Shown: positions 17,558 through 32,498 of the stretch, piece after piece
How the letters are laid out: each line of letters begins with the position of its first letter
Position numbering within the stretch: position 1 is the first letter of the stretch
Source of the DNA: Psychrobacillus faecigallinarum
GTDB taxonomy: Bacteria; Bacillota; Bacilli; Bacillales_A; Planococcaceae
Assembly (NCBI RefSeq): GCF_014836595.1
Contig: NZ_JACSQO010000001.1
Location: forward strand, 868,001 to 932,000
Length of the DNA stretch: 64,000 nucleotides
Reading direction: 5' to 3'
Notes under the pieces: generated by a model
What the model was told of the DNA's origin: nothing
Database searches by the model: none
The model's input: only the letters and a program-made list of their open reading frames with translations
Made by a program: the position numbers and the translations under genes

Positions 17558-18217
17558 TTAAAATGCTAGATATGATTCCGGATTTACAAGGACTCCGTTT
17601 TCTAATACTTCGAATTGAAGATGGATTCCAGCAGTAGGATTCCACTCATTTTCCGCTGCAGTTGCAAGGGATTGTCCTTGTTCCACTACATCTCCTGCTT
17701 TTACTAGAATGCCAGTGACAGAGCGATATTTTGTTAGCATACCATTTGCATGAGAGATTACGATTTCGTCACCTACAAATGGATCAAGATTTACTTCTTC
17801 TACTTTTCCGCTTAATGCTGCAACAACTTCAAATGGCTCGTTCTTCATGGTTAGGGAAACTCCTGTGCTAGCTACGTAAGTTTGATCAAAAACAAGTAGA
17901 GATTTCTCACGAGTCGCTTCGTCTGCTTCCATATCATAGTAGTGCTGAACAATTTCAACGTTATCTAGCATAGCTTCTTTGAAAGGGTATTTCATAGATT
18001 CTGCTTTAGCGTTCGTTTCAATTGTTACTTTGTCTGGATTACTTGCATCGGTCCACTCGGATTCTTCTGCAGAATCATCGCTGACATATACATTATAACC
18101 CCAAATCATTCCAACAAATGCTACCGAAAAACCTGCATATACTAGTGGCCAAAACCAAGGTTTTTTCGGGCTGTTACTCTTCTTCTGAGAAGGCTTTTTA
18201 GATTGTTCTTCTCTCAT
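17558..18217 (-). CDS. spoIIQ: Forespore engulfment protein SpoIIQ (degenerate LytM domain)
   Basis: 219 residues. A basic cytoplasmic tail is followed by one membrane segment (PLVYAGFSVAFVGMIWGYNV) and an M23/LytM domain. Zinc ligands are missing: where HxGxD is expected there is STGVSL, and the HxH motif reads HLQFEVLENG. So it is a structural partner (of SpoIIIAH across the engulfing membranes) rather than an endopeptidase, as in B. subtilis. ATG 18217 is chosen for AGAGGTGA upstream; two earlier in-frame ATGs lack spacing. A SigF-type promoter lies in the end of spoIID. Confidence 0.92.
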   Translation of the reverse strand: MREEQSKKPSQKKSNSPKKPWFWPLVYAGFSVAFVGMIWGYNVYVSDDSAEESEWTDASNPDKVTIETNAKAESMKYPFKEAMLDNVEIVQHYYDMEADEATREKSLLVFDQTYVASTGVSLTMKNEPFEVVAALSGKVEEVNLDPFVGDEIVISHANGMLTKYRSVTGILVKAGDVVEQGQSLATAAENEWNPTAGIHLQFEVLENGVLVNPESYLAF

Positions 18218-18235
18218 TTTCATCACCTCTAATTG

Positions 18236-18265
18236 CATTGTTGGCATATTAAGGAGATTTTAAAC
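18236..18265 (-). promoter_or_regulatory. Candidate SigF promoter of spoIIQ
   Basis: On the minus strand GTTTA, 15 bases, then GCCAACAATG. This fits the SigF consensus GYWTA-N15-GGNRANANTW at 5/5 and 8/10 and overlaps the 3' end of spoIID. Confidence 0.6.
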
Positions 18266-19190
18266 ATGGAGAAAAACTTTTTATTTCGGTTCCTGTATAA
18301 TAATGCAATAAAATATCATGAGCCTTCGCAGAATTGTTAGCCATTACCTCAGCTCCATACTGGCTCATTCCTACTCCGTGCCCATATCCAATAGTTTCCA
18401 CTACAACTTTATCATTTTGAAAAGCTATTGAAAAATCAGTAGAGGGTAATCCAAGTAAAGTTCTAATTTCTCTGCCTGTCCAACTTTTGCCGTTCATTTC
18501 TACTGACTTTACTCGATTGGAGTCTGTCCGTGCTATTTTGACAGTACCCCCAATATTATTAGACCACTTCATCTTAAACGTGTCCGACCATTCTTTACTC
18601 GTAAATTCAAATTTCTGTTTCATTTTATTTGAGAATTGCTCTTCCTTTTCACTCGGCACTGATACTAAATAGGGAATTGCATATCCGCTATAATTCTCCG
18701 CGCTTTCTGTTTGCCCATTGCTTGTTGAAAAAAACATTGCAGTGATTAACTGATCCTTATAAATAATAATTTCTCCCTCTGTAGAAGCTACGATTTTTTG
18801 AAGCTTCTTTTCGTATTCCTCAAAGGACGCACCCCAACGCTTTTTTCTCTCCTCTGGACCAACATACACTTGCTTCTGTACCGTCTTGTCGATTGACTTT
18901 GCTCCGTAATCGGTTTCTCTTAAAACATAGGTCCTAGCAGCAATAGACTGCGCCTTCAATGCTTCTTCATGGAATGTGATTGGCATTTCAGCGGCAACTA
19001 CTCCTAATACATACGTTTCTAGAGGAATTTTTTCCTTTACCCCTTTCACCTCAATTTCTATTGGACAGTCAACTTCAGTTTCCGGTACGACTTCTGGTGC
19101 AGCTTTTTCTTTCACTCTGTCTTTGATCAATAAAAAAGGTAATAACATAAGGCAGATGCATACGATTACTAAGAGAATGTTTTGTTTCAT
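18249..19190 (-). CDS. spoIID: Stage II sporulation protein SpoIID, lytic transglycosylase
   Basis: 313 residues. Membrane anchor MKQNILLVIVCICLMLLPFL, then the SpoIID core: PLETYVLGVVAAEMPITF (catalytic Glu in AAEM), EALKAQSIAARTYVL, and the C-terminal GYGHGVGMSQYGAEVMANN and DILLHYYTGTEI. It degrades septal peptidoglycan for engulfment with SpoIIM and SpoIIP. ATG 19190 is chosen by homology although no clear ribosome binding site precedes it; a TTG at 19232 gives 14 extra residues and also lacks one. Confidence 0.93.
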   Translation of the reverse strand: MKQNILLVIVCICLMLLPFLLIKDRVKEKAAPEVVPETEVDCPIEIEVKGVKEKIPLETYVLGVVAAEMPITFHEEALKAQSIAARTYVLRETDYGAKSIDKTVQKQVYVGPEERKKRWGASFEEYEKKLQKIVASTEGEIIIYKDQLITAMFFSTSNGQTESAENYSGYAIPYLVSVPSEKEEQFSNKMKQKFEFTSKEWSDTFKMKWSNNIGGTVKIARTDSNRVKSVEMNGKSWTGREIRTLLGLPSTDFSIAFQNDKVVVETIGYGHGVGMSQYGAEVMANNSAKAHDILLHYYTGTEIKSFSPCLKSP

Positions 19191-19518
19191 AGGGGTAATA
19201 TATGCAGCTACAAAGAATCTAATGACGGACAAGCTATAGAAAAGCTGCTTGATCTATCTCTTGTCATACAGATGAGTAATAGGAAAGTGTTTATACTCTA
19301 TCATTTCTGAAATCATCCATTTAACCAATAGTATATGGACATGAATTCTTATTAAATTTATGGAATGCTATAAGAATCTATTTGAATCTTTATATTTAAG
19401 TAGCCTTTATACACTATTTTAGCCCCTTAGAGGCTATTTAATCTTATAGATGAGCATTTATACTAAAATGTTAATTTTCACTCTTAAAACGCCTAAAAAC
19501 AGCGTGAAAAATTACATC

Positions 19519-19556
19519 AAAAAAAGCACAATACACGAATAGGTGTATTGTGCTTT
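19519..19556 (-). terminator. Terminator of murAA
   Basis: AAAGCACAATACAC (19523-19536) and GTGTATTGTGCTTT (19543-19556) are exact inverse complements with a 6-base loop, then TTTTTTTG on the minus strand. The rest of the gap 19191-19518 holds no gene; a SigE promoter for spoIID is expected there but was not convincingly found. Confidence 0.92.
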
Positions 19557-19566
19557 ACATATATTA

Positions 19567-20862
19567 TTAAACGAGTTGAACTGCTTTTTCTGTGTTTTCT
19601 GTTCCAATACGTTCGATGTCTGCACCTAAAGCTGCTAGCTTTTTGTCAAAATCAACGTATCCACGATCTAAATGGTAAAGTTCAGTTACACGAGTTACGC
19701 CTTCTGCAACTAGACCTGCAATGATTAGAGCTGCCGCTGCACGAAGATCTGTAGCTGCTACCTCTGCACCTTGAAGGTTAGATGGGGAATCCATCATGAC
19801 AGAGCGACCTTCGATTTTCATGTTTCCGTTCATACGTCTAAACTCTTCCACATGCATAAATCTGTTCTCAAATACAGTTTCCGTAATGATACCGGTACCA
19901 TAGGCTGTCATCATCAATGCCATCATTTGCGATTGCATATCTGTAGGAAAACCTGGATGTGGCATAGTTTTGATGTCTACTGATTTCAAGTTTCCTTTAG
20001 AACGCACACGTAGCCCTTGGTTCTCTTCAGTAATTTCCACACCCATCTCTTGCATTTTAGATATTAGAGCTGTCATATGCTCTGGTACTGCATTTTCAAT
20101 TAATACATCGCCTTTTGTGATGGCTGCTGCAACCATGAAAGTACCAGCTTCAATACGATCTGGAATAATGTGATGCTCAGTGCCATGAAGTTCTTCGACT
20201 CCCTCGATACGAATAGTATCAGTACCAGCACCTTTTACTTTACCGCCCATTTCATTGATAAAGTTTGCTAAGTCTACGATTTCCGGTTCTTTAGCAGCAT
20301 TTTCGATAATCGTTGTTCCTTCAGCTAAAGCTGCTGCAGTCATAATATTTTCTGTAGCGCCCACACTAGGTACATCTAAATAAATTTTAGCACCTTTTAA
20401 ACGTCCAACGGTTTTCGCTTCTACAAATCCATGACCAAATGAAATCTCTGCACCCATTGCTTCAAAGCCCTTTAAATGTTGGTCAATAGGTCTTGAACCA
20501 ATAGCACAGCCCCCAGGAAGAGCTACTCGAGCAAAACCATTGCGCGCAAGAATTGGACCCATAACAAGGATTGACGCTCTCATTTTGCGCACATATTCGA
20601 ATTGTGCTTCACTTGATAGTCTTTGCTGTGAGTCAATAATTACTTCGTTGTGCTCTGGGCTATATTTGATTTCTGTATTTAAACTTTTTAATACTTCATT
20701 TATCGTCAAAACATCTGCAAGTGTTGGTACATCTTTAATCACATTTTTCCCTTTTGTCGCGAGCAAAGCTGCTGCAAGTACAGGTAATACTGCATTTTTA
20801 GCACCCTCGACCCGTACGTTACCTTTTAACCTTTGGCCGCCTTTAACAACAATTTTATCCAC
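19567..20862 (-). CDS. murAA: UDP-N-acetylglucosamine 1-carboxyvinyltransferase MurAA
   Basis: 431 residues. EPSP-synthase fold with the catalytic loop [13 protein letters not shown]; Cys119 is the fosfomycin-target cysteine. First committed step of peptidoglycan precursor synthesis. GTG start at 20862 after GGAGGGAAC. The context (between ywzB-type gene and spoIID) equals that of B. subtilis murAA; a second paralog lies at 58981. Confidence 0.95.
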   Translation of the reverse strand: MDKIVVKGGQRLKGNVRVEGAKNAVLPVLAAALLATKGKNVIKDVPTLADVLTINEVLKSLNTEIKYSPEHNEVIIDSQQRLSSEAQFEYVRKMRASILVMGPILARNGFARVALPGGCAIGSRPIDQHLKGFEAMGAEISFGHGFVEAKTVGRLKGAKIYLDVPSVGATENIMTAAALAEGTTIIENAAKEPEIVDLANFINEMGGKVKGAGTDTIRIEGVEELHGTEHHIIPDRIEAGTFMVAAAITKGDVLIENAVPEHMTALISKMQEMGVEITEENQGLRVRSKGNLKSVDIKTMPHPGFPTDMQSQMMALMMTAYGTGIITETVFENRFMHVEEFRRMNGNMKIEGRSVMMDSPSNLQGAEVAATDLRAAAALIIAGLVAEGVTRVTELYHLDRGYVDFDKKLAALGADIERIGTENTEKAVQLV

Positions 20863-21107
20863 TTAGTTCCCTCCGCGTTCATAATCCTCTTAAGCTAATA
20901 TATAAAAGAAATATGTATGGTGTTGTTTTTTGTTATTTCAAAACAATATCATCATACAACGTATTTCGACTATATACAAGCACCGAAAACCCTATTTTCT
21001 TGTCCTCTTTTGGTAAATTTTCTTAGTCTATTATACGTAATACCCAGTCTTTTCGTGTAGATATTTATAAATTACCCCACATGTTATGTAATAAACATAT
21101 TCGACAG

Positions 21108-21177
21108 CATATTTCCCAGGAAATATGAGGAGATTCTACATGCTCATACAAACTTGTCCATAATTTGCATGAGCATG
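21108..21177. repeat. Two adjacent perfect hairpins downstream of the YwzB-like gene
   Basis: CATATTTCC-CA-GGAAATATG (21108-21127) is a 9-bp near-perfect palindrome. CATGCTCAT (21139-21147) and ATGAGCATG (21169-21177) form a second 9-bp stem with a 21-base loop. Neither has a T-run, so they are not ordinary terminators. The rest of 20863-21189 contains nothing else I recognise. Confidence 0.6.
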
Positions 21178-21189
21178 CAGGATCTTCTA

Positions 21190-21423
21190 CTAAAATAAGT
21201 ACTGTAATTGGTTAGACCAGGAAGTTAAATTTAAAAAGAAATTAGCTACTGTCGAGCCTAACATAATACTTACCAAAATAAAGAAAAGCTGGGCTTGAAA
21301 TACATGATTCTTTTTAATAAATTTGTCCACCATAAGAGCTTGTAATGCATAAAAAGAAATACCGATAAAAAAGATATTAGCTAATATAGCGATAACAGCT
21401 TGCTCTGAAGTCAAAAGACCCAT
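21190..21423 (-). CDS. ywzB: DUF1146 family membrane protein (YwzB-like)
   Basis: 77 residues with two hydrophobic segments (VIAILANIFFIGISFYALQA and FFILVSIMLGSTVANFF) around a basic loop DKFIKKNHVF. This is the YwzB/DUF1146 pattern, normally located between atpC and murAA as here. Function unknown. Good GGAGGG ribosome binding site. Confidence 0.85.
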   Translation of the reverse strand: MGLLTSEQAVIAILANIFFIGISFYALQALMVDKFIKKNHVFQAQLFFILVSIMLGSTVANFFLNLTSWSNQLQYLF

Positions 21424-21658
21424 TATTTTCCCTCCAGTTTTTAAAAACGAAAGCCTTCCTAGAAGATGTACTGCTCAACAAAACAATTAACATGTTTATG
21501 TTTTTGTCGTTTCAAAAATACCCTCGTCAAATTACTGTAAAATCTCCCACTTTTTATAGCAAGAAATTCAAAGCTCCCAAATCTGACCATAAAGTTTAAA
21601 GACCCTCAAATTAGGAAAAACACTTAGCAAAGCAAGTACATTCTTAACAGTCAAGAAA

Positions 21659-21692
21659 GAAAAAACGGACAGAAATAATCTCTGCCCGTTTT
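21659..21692 (-). terminator. Terminator of the atp operon
   Basis: On the minus strand AAAACGGGCAG and CTGTCCGTTTT pair around AGATTATTT, followed by TTTC. It lies 14 bases past the atpC stop. Confidence 0.9.
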
Positions 21693-21705
21693 ATCAAAAA
21701 AACAA

Positions 21706-22131
<426 letters not shown>

Positions 22132-22134
22132 TTA

Positions 22135-23580
<1,446 letters not shown>

Positions 23581-23584
23581 TTAC

Positions 23585-24463
<879 letters not shown>

Positions 24464-24492
24464 TTATTGTTTTTTTCACTTAGACAAAGATA

Positions 24493-26013
<1,521 letters not shown>

Positions 26014-26028
26014 TCATAATTCATAATA

Positions 26029-26565
26029 TTAACCGATCAAGTTACGTTTTAAGCGATCTAGCTTAGAGCTAAGAGTGCTGTCGTAAATGCGGTTTCCGAT
26101 TTGAACGCGGATACCACCAATAATTGATGGATCTACGATGTTTTGAATGCGTAAAGATTGTTTCCCTACATTTTTTGCAAATACAGATGAAACGTTTGCA
26201 CGTTCTGCTTCTGTTAATTCGCGTGTTGTATAGACCTTCGCTTCTGCAACACCTTGTGCTTCATTGGAAAGTGCCATATACTCTGAAATAATATCAGTGA
26301 CTTCATGTAATCTTTTCTTATCAATAAGCACTAGTAGTGTATTGATAACGATTGGATTAGCGTTTGAGAAGATTTCTCGGATTAGCGCTTTTTTCTTGTC
26401 TAAAGAAAGCTTAGGAGAAGTAAACAATGTTTTCAAATCCTTATTGCCTTTCCATACAACATTAAGCTCACGTAAATCATTTTCAACCGATTGAAGTTCA
26501 TTTTTTTGTTGTGCTAGTTCGAACAACGCGATGGCATAGCGTTTTGCTGCAGTTGAATTACTCAA
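26029..26565 (-). CDS. atpH: ATP synthase delta subunit
   Basis: 178 residues. OSCP/delta fold: AAKRYAIALFELAQQKNEL, TLLVLIDKKRLHEVTDI and DPSIIGGIRVQIGNRIYDS. It starts at TTG overlapping the atpF stop (TTGA), so translation is probably coupled. Peripheral stalk cap. Confidence 0.96.
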   Translation of the reverse strand: MSNSTAAKRYAIALFELAQQKNELQSVENDLRELNVVWKGNKDLKTLFTSPKLSLDKKKALIREIFSNANPIVINTLLVLIDKKRLHEVTDIISEYMALSNEAQGVAEAKVYTTRELTEAERANVSSVFAKNVGKQSLRIQNIVDPSIIGGIRVQIGNRIYDSTLSSKLDRLKRNLIG

Positions 26566-27089
26566 TTAACTTCGCCTGCCTTCGCAATCGTTGCCTCGAT
26601 CAGCGCACGGTTATCTTCTTCCGAAACTTCTTTTTCAAGAACTTTAGCTGCTGCAAGTACTGATAGTGAAACGACTTCTTCTCGTACCGCTGCAATCGCT
26701 CTTTCTTTTTCTGTATCGATTTCACGAATAGCAGATTCTTTTAAACGCGCAGCTTCAGAGCGAGCAGTTGTGATAATTTCTTCACGTGATGCTTCCCCTT
26801 GCTTCTTCGCATTTTCTACAATCGCTAACGCTTCTGTGCGTGCTTCTTTTAGTAAGTCACGTTGTTCTTCAAGTAAACGTTGAGATTCTTGGCGGCTAGT
26901 TTCTGCTGCTTCGATTTCACTCGCGATCAACTCTTCACGCTGTGTCATAATCCCCATTAAAGGACCCCAAGCCACTTTCTTCAATAAGATCATCAGTAAG
27001 ATGAAGAAGAATAATGTAGCTCCAATATCCAAAACATTTAACCCATTATGGGTCTCACCAGCACCAAGTGCGAGGTATTCAAAAGACAC
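26562..27089 (-). CDS. atpF: ATP synthase b subunit
   Basis: 175 residues. One membrane segment (IGATLFFFILLMILLKKVAW), then a long charged coiled coil. Peripheral stator stalk. GTG start with AAGGAGTG upstream. It is separated from atpE by 144 bases containing a hairpin, the longest gap in the operon. Confidence 0.96.
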   Translation of the reverse strand: MSFEYLALGAGETHNGLNVLDIGATLFFFILLMILLKKVAWGPLMGIMTQREELIASEIEAAETSRQESQRLLEEQRDLLKEARTEALAIVENAKKQGEASREEIITTARSEAARLKESAIREIDTEKERAIAAVREEVVSLSVLAAAKVLEKEVSEEDNRALIEATIAKAGEVN

Positions 27090-27188
27090 GATTGTTTCAC
27101 TCCTTTCAAACGCTATTAAGAGATCTTACTTATATAATGTTTAAACTTTTGTTTATTATTTTCTAATTCAGGTTTTATTCATAAAGAG

Positions 27189-27213
27189 AATGGCGGAGTT
27201 AGTTTCCGCCATT
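27189..27213 (-). promoter_or_regulatory. Intercistronic hairpin between atpE and atpF
   Basis: On the minus strand AATGGCGGA and TCCGCCATT form a perfect 9-bp stem with a 7-base loop, about 20 bases after the atpE stop, followed by CTCTTTATG. The T-run is too weak for a full terminator; it could be an attenuator or a 3' stability element for the atpE part of the mRNA. Confidence 0.65.
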
Positions 27214-27233
27214 ATTGACTTTATTTATACATA

Positions 27234-27461
<228 letters not shown>

Positions 27462-27521
27462 TTAATTTCCTCCTTGGAATGTTGTTTTTATTTTTTCTGC
27501 TTAGTTTCCTAAACAGTTATA

Positions 27522-28253
<732 letters not shown>

Positions 28254-28261
28254 TCACATAC

Positions 28262-28633
28262 TCATGGCTGATTTCTAACTAACAAAATGCGTTCCACAAT
28301 AAGTAGAACATAGGGAATCATTAATCCGATAACCGTGCTGATAAGATGAATTTCATCTGGGAAAAGAAGTGCAATAGCAACGGCAGCAATACCAGAGGCA
28401 AATCTAAAGCTTGTCCCTAAGCGTGCTCGACCTTTTTCACCCATCATCACACGATCAAATTTCTCCATTCTACGTACTAGTATCCAGAAATTATACAGAC
28501 CGAATATGGAACCTACTGCTAAGCCTGCAAAAATGGAAGAATACGGCGTAAATGCCCACCCTAACACACATAACGCAAGCAAAAAAAATATGCACTTCTT
28601 TTGCCTCGTAAAAATACGTTGCATTTCTAGCAT
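28262..28633 (-). CDS. atpI: ATP synthase subunit I
   Basis: 123 residues, four hydrophobic segments, with the family-typical GSIFGLYNFWILVRRMEKF. Helps c-ring assembly and Mg2+ handling in related bacteria. ATG 28633 has GGAG 9 bases upstream; a start seven codons earlier has none. First gene of the atp operon. Confidence 0.9.
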   Translation of the reverse strand: MLEMQRIFTRQKKCIFFLLALCVLGWAFTPYSSIFAGLAVGSIFGLYNFWILVRRMEKFDRVMMGEKGRARLGTSFRFASGIAAVAIALLFPDEIHLISTVIGLMIPYVLLIVERILLVRNQP

Positions 28634-29234
28634 TGGTCTAATCTCCTGAATCATATTTTCGAATGGTAGTAAGGATTGTCAATGCGCAAAGCAGGCAGTA
28701 GACAATTTACTAAAAGATTGGAGTGGTTCCAAAAGTATGATCAATCCACTTTTTGTGAATACCTATCATTATAGAACCGACAAGCTGTGAGAGAATCGCT
28801 GAATAATGAGCTATCCCTTGTAACGGACGTCAAAATGACGCATAAAAGTATCCTCACGTTTTCCTTGAAATAAGTAAAAACTGTGAATCTAGTAGAAAGT
28901 TGATACATCAAGTGTTCCACGCATGAAACCCCTATCATGATTATCCTAAGTAAGCATACAATAGGGGCTATTTGATGTCAATTGCTATCAGTGAAAAACT
29001 TCACGTAGATGATTAGATTGACAATTTATCGACAAATTTTAAAGAATATTGTAGAAACTTATTCTTCATAATTAATTTCATTCATTAATTTTAAAACTTA
29101 TCATCCGTTTAGACACATTTTCACAGTCTTATCTTCCATCTGTATAATAAGTTGACATGCCCTTATAAAAAGGAAAAGTCAGCTGATTGCTACCTTTGCT
29201 TAAACAACCGAATATCTTTTAGAAAGATTCAATT
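28634..29234. other. Intergenic region between upp and atpI
   Basis: About 600 bases without a supported gene; a 65-codon frame at 28741-28938 has no ribosome binding site. AGCCCCTAT and ATAGGGGTTT (28929-28935 with 28971-28977) form a 7-9 bp stem with a 35-base loop on the minus strand, a weak terminator candidate for upp. The atp promoter must be near 28640-28760; a TTGACA there has no well-spaced -10. Confidence 0.5.
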
Positions 29235-29864
<630 letters not shown>

Positions 29865-30077
29865 TTAACATCTCTCCTTTTGTTGTTTTTACATCTTTGT
29901 CATTATACCAAAAACGATACACATCATACCACTAATCCTAGGGACTTAATATTTCGTCTATTTCATTTATAGAAACAACAGCCTTAGGTTGTCCTTTGGT
30001 TCAAGCGATTAGCAGGAATATATTTGCTTTTGGGATAAAATCAAACAATCTTATGCGCAACCTATTTAATCATAGTT

Positions 30078-30109
30078 AAAGGAGACTTATGATGTTGTCA
30101 TAAGCCTCC
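30078..30109 (-). terminator. Terminator of glyA
   Basis: On the minus strand GGAGGCTTATGA and TCATAAGTCTCC pair (one G-U) around CAACA, followed by TTTAAC. It sits 11 bases past the glyA stop. Confidence 0.75.
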
Positions 30110-30119
30110 CTATTATCAA

Positions 30120-31355
30120 TTAATTATATAGAGGGAATTTACCAGTTAGAGCTTGTACTCTTTCTTTTGCTTCAGCAATTACTGAAGCATCCTCGTGATT
30201 TTTTAATAGTTTAGCAATAATAGAAGCGATTTCCTTCATTTCTTGCTCAGCAAAACCTCTTGAAGTTACAGCTGGTGTACCAATACGTACTCCAGAAGTG
30301 ATGAATGGGCTAGAAGTATCAAAAGGAATAGTATTTTTGTTTGCAGTAATACCAACCTCGTCTAGTACATGTTCTGCTACTTTACCAGTTAGTCCTAAAG
30401 CAGATACATCTAATAGCATTACATGGTTGTCTGTACCACCAGATACAATACGTAGACCTTCTTCTGTTAAACTATCTGCTAGAGTTTTAGCATTAGCTAC
30501 AACTTGCTTTTGGTATTCTTTGAATTCCGGTTGAAGAGCTTCTCCAAAAGCAACTGCTTTTGCAGCGATTACGTGCATTAGCGGTCCGCCTTGGATACCA
30601 GGGAAAATTGTTTTATCAACTTTCTTCGCAAATTCTTCTGTAGTTAAAATCATACCACCACGTGGGCCACGTAAAGTTTTATGTGTTGTAGAAGTTACAA
30701 AGTGTGCGTGTGGCACTGGATTTGGATGAAGACCAGCGGCAACTAGACCTGCAATATGAGCCATATCTACGAATAAATAAGCTCCAATCTCGTCTGCAAT
30801 TTCACGGAATTTAGCGAAATCGATTGTACGTGAGTAAGCACTTGCCCCAGCAACAATCATTTTAGGCTTATGCTCTAAAGCTATTGAGCGAACTTCCTCA
30901 TAATCTATCATTTCGGTTTCTTTATTTACTCCATATTCAATAAAGTTATATTGAATACCACTAAAGTTAACAGGAGAGCCATGTGTTAAATGTCCACCAT
31001 GAGATAAGTTCATACCTAGAATAGTGTCACCTGGTTGAAGAGCAGTCATATAAACCGCCATGTTCGCTTGGGAACCAGAATGTGGTTGTACATTTGCATG
31101 CTCTGCCCCAAAAATTTCTTTCAAACGATCACGAGCAATATCTTCTACTACATCTACATGCTCACAGCCACCGTAATAACGTTTGCCCGGATAGCCCTCT
31201 GCATATTTATTTGTAAGAACAGAGCCCTGAGCTTCCATTACAGCCTCTGAAACAAAATTTTCTGACGCAATTAGTTCAATATTTGATTGTTGACGTTTTT
31301 TCTCCGCTAACATTGCCTCAAATACCGCTGGATCTTGTGATTGAATTTTTTCCAC
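30120..31355 (-). CDS. glyA: Serine hydroxymethyltransferase
   Basis: 411 residues. PLP lysine in [19 protein letters not shown]-terminal [20 protein letters not shown] and [14 protein letters not shown]. Converts serine and tetrahydrofolate to glycine and methylene-THF. GTG 31355 is chosen for AGAGGAGG 8 bases upstream; an ATG at 31379 lies inside that site and overlaps the ywlG stop. Probably one transcript with ywlG and rpiB. Confidence 0.95.
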   Translation of the reverse strand: MEKIQSQDPAVFEAMLAEKKRQQSNIELIASENFVSEAVMEAQGSVLTNKYAEGYPGKRYYGGCEHVDVVEDIARDRLKEIFGAEHANVQPHSGSQANMAVYMTALQPGDTILGMNLSHGGHLTHGSPVNFSGIQYNFIEYGVNKETEMIDYEEVRSIALEHKPKMIVAGASAYSRTIDFAKFREIADEIGAYLFVDMAHIAGLVAAGLHPNPVPHAHFVTSTTHKTLRGPRGGMILTTEEFAKKVDKTIFPGIQGGPLMHVIAAKAVAFGEALQPEFKEYQKQVVANAKTLADSLTEEGLRIVSGGTDNHVMLLDVSALGLTGKVAEHVLDEVGITANKNTIPFDTSSPFITSGVRIGTPAVTSRGFAEQEMKEIASIIAKLLKNHEDASVIAEAKERVQALTGKFPLYN

Positions 31356-31375
31356 TACTAGTTCCTCCTCTAATA

Positions 31376-31921
31376 TCATCCGTAAAATGCCCTTGCCCCA
31401 CCAATTAGCTTTGGACGGGTTGTTGCAATGGTAATAATCGCTTCTCCAACCTTCTTGATAGATACACGTAATGGTACAGCAACGGGTTGTAGCTGCATAC
31501 CAATCATAGTTTGACCAATATCAATCCCTGCCTTGGCTTGAACGCTTTCTACTACTACAGGCTCTTCAAGCTGTGTGTACGCATATGCAGACATGGAACC
31601 CCCTGCGCGAACTACTGGGATAACAGAAACCTCTGGCAGTCTATAGAGCTGCTGCGTTTTTCTTTCCATCGTTAGAGCACGGTTGATGTGCTCACAGCCT
31701 TGAAAGGCAAGATGGATTTTATTTCGTTCAGCAAAAGCCTTAATTGGTTCATATAAAACCTCAGCCACTTCTAAACCGCCAGCAGTTCCTATCTTTTCCC
31801 CAATGACTTCAGAGGTAGAGCAGCCAACGACAAACAAATCATCCTTAGAAAAAGTAATTTGCTGCTCTACTTCCAGGAGAAGCTGTTCCATTTGTTGTTG
31901 CCACAAATTTTTTGCTTCCAT
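31376..31921 (-). CDS. ywlG: TIGR01440/UPF0340 family protein (YwlG)
   Basis: 181 residues. Family patterns: [53 protein letters not shown]-like stretch and the C-terminal [14 protein letters not shown]. Function unestablished; always found beside glyA and rpiB in Bacillales. Two conserved cysteines are present. Confidence 0.9.
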   Translation of the reverse strand: MEAKNLWQQQMEQLLLEVEQQITFSKDDLFVVGCSTSEVIGEKIGTAGGLEVAEVLYEPIKAFAERNKIHLAFQGCEHINRALTMERKTQQLYRLPEVSVIPVVRAGGSMSAYAYTQLEEPVVVESVQAKAGIDIGQTMIGMQLQPVAVPLRVSIKKVGEAIITIATTRPKLIGGARAFYG

Positions 31922-31942
31922 CTGAAATCCCTCTATTCAAGC

Positions 31943-32380
31943 TTATTTTTCTAATGCTGAAATTTTTTCAATACGTCGTTCGTGACGGCCACCTTCAAAT
32001 TCTTGAGCTAACCAAGTAGCTACGATTTCTCTGGCAAGTCCTGGACCAATCACTCGTTCTCCCATAGCGAGAACATTTGAGTCGTTATGGCATCGTGTAG
32101 CTTTAGCAGAAAAAACATCATGCACTAATGCACAGCGAATGCCCTTCATTTTATTAGCAGCAATGGACATCCCAATACCTGTTCCACAAATTAAAATTCC
32201 GCGATCATATTCCCCACTAGCTACACCCTCTGTTACTGGTGCCGCATAATCTGGATAGTCAACAGAATCATTCGTTTGTGGACCAAAGTCCTTATAGGAA
32301 AGACCGAGTTCTTCAAGCTGCTGAATAATTTCTTTCCGAAGATTATTCCCTCCGTGATCAGAAGAAATTGCAATTTTCAT
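31943..32380 (-). CDS. rpiB: Ribose-5-phosphate isomerase B (RpiB/YwlF)
   Basis: 145 residues. RpiB/LacAB fold: KIAISSDHGGNNLRKEII, ILICGTGIGMSIAANKMKG (catalytic Cys) and CHNDSNVLAMGERVIGPG. Interconverts ribose- and ribulose-5-phosphate. ATG 32380 has AGAGGG upstream; the longer frame to 32518 runs through a terminator and is not real. Confidence 0.93.
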   Translation of the reverse strand: MKIAISSDHGGNNLRKEIIQQLEELGLSYKDFGPQTNDSVDYPDYAAPVTEGVASGEYDRGILICGTGIGMSIAANKMKGIRCALVHDVFSAKATRCHNDSNVLAMGERVIGPGLAREIVATWLAQEFEGGRHERRIEKISALEK

Positions 32381-32433
32381 CTTGTTCCCTCTTTTCTGTT
32401 TAGTACTCAACCCAATCATAACATCTTTTTGAG

Positions 32434-32467
32434 CAAAAAAATACAACTCATATAGTATGAGTTGTAT
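32434..32467 (-). terminator. Terminator between the chemoreceptor gene and rpiB
   Basis: ATACAACTCATA (32441-32452) and TATGAGTTGTAT (32456-32467) are exact inverse complements with a 3-base loop, followed by TTTTTTTGC on the minus strand. It separates the chemoreceptor from the rpiB operon. Confidence 0.92.
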
Positions 32468-32498
32468 CTGTTTTTTTAACATACCTTTTTGATATGAA

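Noticed and set aside
19320-19350. CATATACT as SigE -10 for spoIID
   Set aside because: No -35 element at 14-18 bases upstream; not listed as a promoter.
28700-28715. TTGACA upstream of atpI as the atp promoter
   Set aside because: The nearest -10-like hexamer, TATGAT, is 21 bases away, too far for SigA.
28741-28938. 65-codon minus-strand frame between upp and atpI
   Set aside because: No ribosome binding site, and the frame runs across a potential hairpin; composition not protein-like.
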